64,000 bases of DNA from Incurvaria masculella (taxonomy: Eukaryota; Arthropoda; Insecta; Lepidoptera; Incurvariidae). The notes beneath the pieces were generated by a model, which saw nothing but the letters and a program-made list of their open reading frames with translations, was not told where the DNA came from and made no database searches. Made by a program: the position numbers and the translations under genes. Shown piece by piece: positions 61,553 through 64,000 of the stretch (position 1 is its first letter; each line of letters begins with the position of its first letter). The stretch covers positions 12,214,001-12,278,000 of the forward strand of contig OX335657.1 of assembly GCA_946894095.1 (NCBI GenBank), read 5' to 3'.

Positions 61553-62685
61553 CAACTACATGCAGCAAAGGAGAATAGGCAATAAGTACCTGGAGCTGCC
61601 ACGAATGATTGCCCATTGGTTCACTAGGCGAAACCAATTTATGTTGTTTTTCCTTGTAATACATGGATAAATCCTACCTAATGTATAAAAAAGTGCTGTG
61701 CTGATATCAGTCAAATACGTGTCAACATATTCATAACACGATACCACATACCTACCTACATAAAGGCAAAACGTCAATAAACCTAAACTAAAAAAACAAA
61801 CTCTCCTTTCAGAATATTTCGGTAGCGTAAAGAAAGGTAACTTCAAATTCTTCCGTGTACTATGACATCCGTTCACGCAACAGTTATTATATTAAATTCT
61901 ATGATGATTAGACACTATTACGAATAAAAACGGCGAAAGTGCGCTTTTCGAAACGACTGATCGACTGGACGTAGTGGACGTGCGAGCGTGTGCGCGCGGC
62001 GGCCCTGACTGAATTTGGAACCTCGGGTTCCCGAGCGCCGTAGGTGAAGATCTCAGTAGGTATTTAGGAGTGACGGATGCCTGCTTACGGGCCGACCTTA
62101 AAGCTTAATTTCCTAACGAACCAATTAATGGCGCCTCCCAAGCGCGCACGCACTTACGGGGAGGCTCTAACGGCGAGCGCCGGAGGCCCGACTATAAACT
62201 CATTTCGCTGCTATCTCCCGGCGGCGCGGCGGCGGCGAGGCAGCCGGAGTAATCATGAGCACCGCTACGCCGCCACCGCCGCGTGAGCCATAACGCATGT
62301 ATCGATTGAGCGCTCCGCCGGGGTAGCGTCGGCAGCCGAGCTCGAGCTACAAGTCCACAGAACTTATAGGCAACAGAAGAGACGAAGCCTATCCGTTTGA
62401 GAGACGATGTGCTATACGCGCGCATAGAGAAATATGCGCAAGATGCAGTTGCGAAGGCAGGGTTCCTGAGCGCCGCGATTCCAGAACGGGATAAAAGGTA
62501 CAAGTTCGTGGTAGACTGCACGCAGCAGCAGCAGGCGTGACGCCGCGTGACTACGAAAAAAACCGTTCCAATACCAAACTAACCCTTGTGATACCCAACA
62601 AACGTGTGATACATCAATACAACCACTGAAGAGAATAGTAAGGATAAGTGGCATACGGTCGATATCGCGACTCCGTCGTATGGCC
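61553..62685. other. Unassigned stretch with GC-rich block
   Basis: 61553-61920 is AT-rich; 61950-62345 is CG-rich (GGCGGCGCGGCGGCGGCGAG, GCGCGCGGCGGCCCTGAC). No domain in any frame. A promoter or untranslated exon is conceivable but unsupported. Confidence 0.35.
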
Positions 62686-62689
62686 GAAG

Positions 62690-62850
62690 TGGCCATAACA
62701 TTGTATGGGAATGTGGCGGTGCGTCGGCGCGTCGTTTGCCACACAGTCGAAACATCGCCACCGCGCGCGAATGTGCTCTAAAAATGCGTTCGTCAAGTCT
62801 GTTCCCACCCACAAAAACCCTCAAATACGTCTGCGACTATGTTTGCACGT
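62690..62850 (-). repeat. Dispersed repeat M, copy 2
   Basis: The reverse complement has GTGGGTGGGAACAGACTTGA, CGAACGCATTTTTAGAGCAC and ATTCGCGCGCGGTGGCGATG, as at 30755-30860. AAATACGTCTGCGACTATGT and TTGCACGTGG resemble 38820-38845. Confidence 0.65.
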
Positions 62851-63770
62851 GGAATGTACGAAAGGGTGAGTGAGGTGAGCTATAGCATTATCCTTAGTTC
62901 CCAAAACCCCACTAAAATATCTGTGACGTCAGGCGGCAAGTCCCCGCGATCGCCAATGTCACTACCGCTGGCATGGTCGAGCGCGGCGCGATTGCGGACG
63001 CGGAGGCGAGATGGAGGAATGGCAAGAAATAGTTGCCTTAAAGTTCATATTAAAAAAAAACTACGCCTTTTGAGTTAGTATCATAAACTTATCCCGTCAC
63101 GATATGATTGGGAAGAAATTGTCATACAGTGTGATTCATGAGCCTCCGAGTAGACCTTCAAGAGTTTTGGAGAACCTAGGACCAAGTCTAGGTAGAGCAT
63201 ACAATATGTAGAGGTGAAGAGTAGGAAGATTGCGCGTATTATCGGAGGTTATGCTGTCCCTCCTGCCGATTTAATTCGTGTAATTTGAGCACTATCTCGG
63301 CGTCTAGTCTCGGGGCGCGCCGCTCGGGGGCGCGAGGGGCGCGGGGGCGCGGGGGGAAGGCGGCGGCGGCGCCACCACGCCTCGTCTACCATCCGCGCGG
63401 CCGCGGCGTCGCGTCGCCAGCTGCCTTTCCACAATTTGTAGCTTACAACGACACCTCTTCATTATTTATTTGGGCAAACCGAGCTTGTGACTCATTAATA
63501 TTCATGAATTTACGATAGGTTGATTAGCCTAATGCGACCTTATGGCTGCAATGCATTCCCGGATTTATTTGAAACATATGTTAGATGTCGTGACGTTTGT
63601 TAATTGTTCTCAGCATCCTACTTACACATGTTATAGAAGCGAAAGTGTTTCTTGTTGTGTCCTTCTTTCACACTGATTCCATGGTCAATATTGAGTCTGC
63701 ACTGTTGCTAACATTTTATTTTTTATTTGACCCGGCGCCTTCACCAAATGTCACGTCTATCCGTGCGTCT
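62851..63770. other. Unassigned stretch with GC-rich block
   Basis: 63295-63420 is very CG-rich (GGCGCGAGGGGCGCGGGGGC, GGCGGCGGCGGCGCC). The frames in it are compositional. Elsewhere nothing is recognised. Confidence 0.4.
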
Positions 63771-63775
63771 ATCCG

Positions 63776-63938
63776 TGCTCGTGGGCAGCGTAGCTCAGTT
63801 GATTGAAAGAATAAATGGGAAACCAGAACAGCTGAGTCGGTTCTTTAATATAATTCGATATTTTGATAATCCCAATAAAATTCTGGTTCCCCATTTATTC
63901 TTTCAATCAACTGAGGTACGCTACCCACAAGCACGGAG
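63776..63938. repeat. Foldback with tRNA-like A box
   Basis: GTGCTCGTGGGCAGCGTAGC, TCAGTTGATTGAAAGAATAA, ATGGGAAACCAGAA at the left is mirrored by TTCTGGTTCCCCATTTATTC, TTTCAATCAACTGAGGTACG, CTACCCACAAGCAC at the right. Arms are about 55 bp with four or five mismatches, around a ~50-bp loop. GTAGCTCAGTTGATTGAA looks like a tRNA 5' half with an A box; no B box follows in the usual place (the loop has GAGTCGGTTCTTTAA). MITE-like hairpin or a head-to-head pair of truncated SINE heads. Confidence 0.75.
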
Positions 63939-64000
63939 CGACGTGACAGATACCTATTAGCTGTGAGGAAGAGCTGGCAAATAGGAATAGATACCTACCT

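Overview
This window looks like intergenic or heterochromatic DNA from a moth or butterfly (Lepidoptera). I see no intact host protein-coding gene, no rRNA, no convincing functional tRNA, no CRISPR array and nothing bacterial. The main basis for the lepidopteran call is a repeat (Rep-B below) present in at least 14 full or partial copies: an inner tetranucleotide GACG/CGTC tract, an end rich in GGTTCCGTACCC, and a conserved GCGAGTCGGACTCGC palindrome. I know this kind of sequence from lepidopteran genomes. Short (CCTAA)n tracts, decayed RTE, Jockey/CR1-type and Penelope-like retroelements, and many inverted-repeat MITEs agree with it. Long reading frames either lie in repeats or GC-rich DNA, or are pieces of reverse transcriptase.

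Layout. 0-8 kb: foldback repeat Q, a TTAA-flanked MITE (family A), a 1.06 kb element with TAA target duplications (family K), a decayed RNase H-bearing non-LTR retrotransposon (5.87-6.97 kb) and a 16-bp minisatellite. 8-11 kb: a 20-bp minisatellite, a tandem array of 120/121-bp units (8.79-9.97 kb) and a 455-bp foldback. 11-27 kb: a dense patchwork of MITEs (families A, E, J, T, G and others), Rep-B copies, a (GGAC)n microsatellite, an interstitial telomere-like tract, and 33-bp and ~97-bp tandem repeats. 27-37 kb: RT remnants, a well-preserved tRNA-derived SINE with poly(A) (28.34-28.76 kb), and nested insertions (SINE in Rep-B at 33.35 kb; MITE F in MITE E at 31.8 kb). 37-46 kb: a GC-rich block, a palindromic repeat (R), a cluster of TATTATACGTTGTG-like motifs split by a family A MITE (41.6-42.8 kb), a Penelope-like GIY-YIG fragment (43.1 kb) and an RTE 3' end (44.1 kb). 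46.9-48.27 kb: a 100-bp satellite, about 13.5 units. 51.01-57.97 kb: the most striking structure, a ~7 kb segment bounded by ~590-bp inverted repeats. Each arm is built from three 140-bp tandem units, and the interior carries RTE (twice, head to head), Jockey/CR1-like and Penelope-like RT remnants. 58-64 kb: duplicated hairpin repeats, GC-rich blocks, a third copy of repeat Q with an inverted centre, a SINE/Rep-B junction, and a foldback carrying a tRNA-like A box at the right edge.

Nothing here forms a working pathway. The interest lies in repeat architecture: nested insertions that give relative ages, a satellite that shares sequence with a dispersed repeat, and the large inverted-repeat composite. 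Such density would suit a W chromosome, pericentromere or other repeat-rich region, but that placement is inference.
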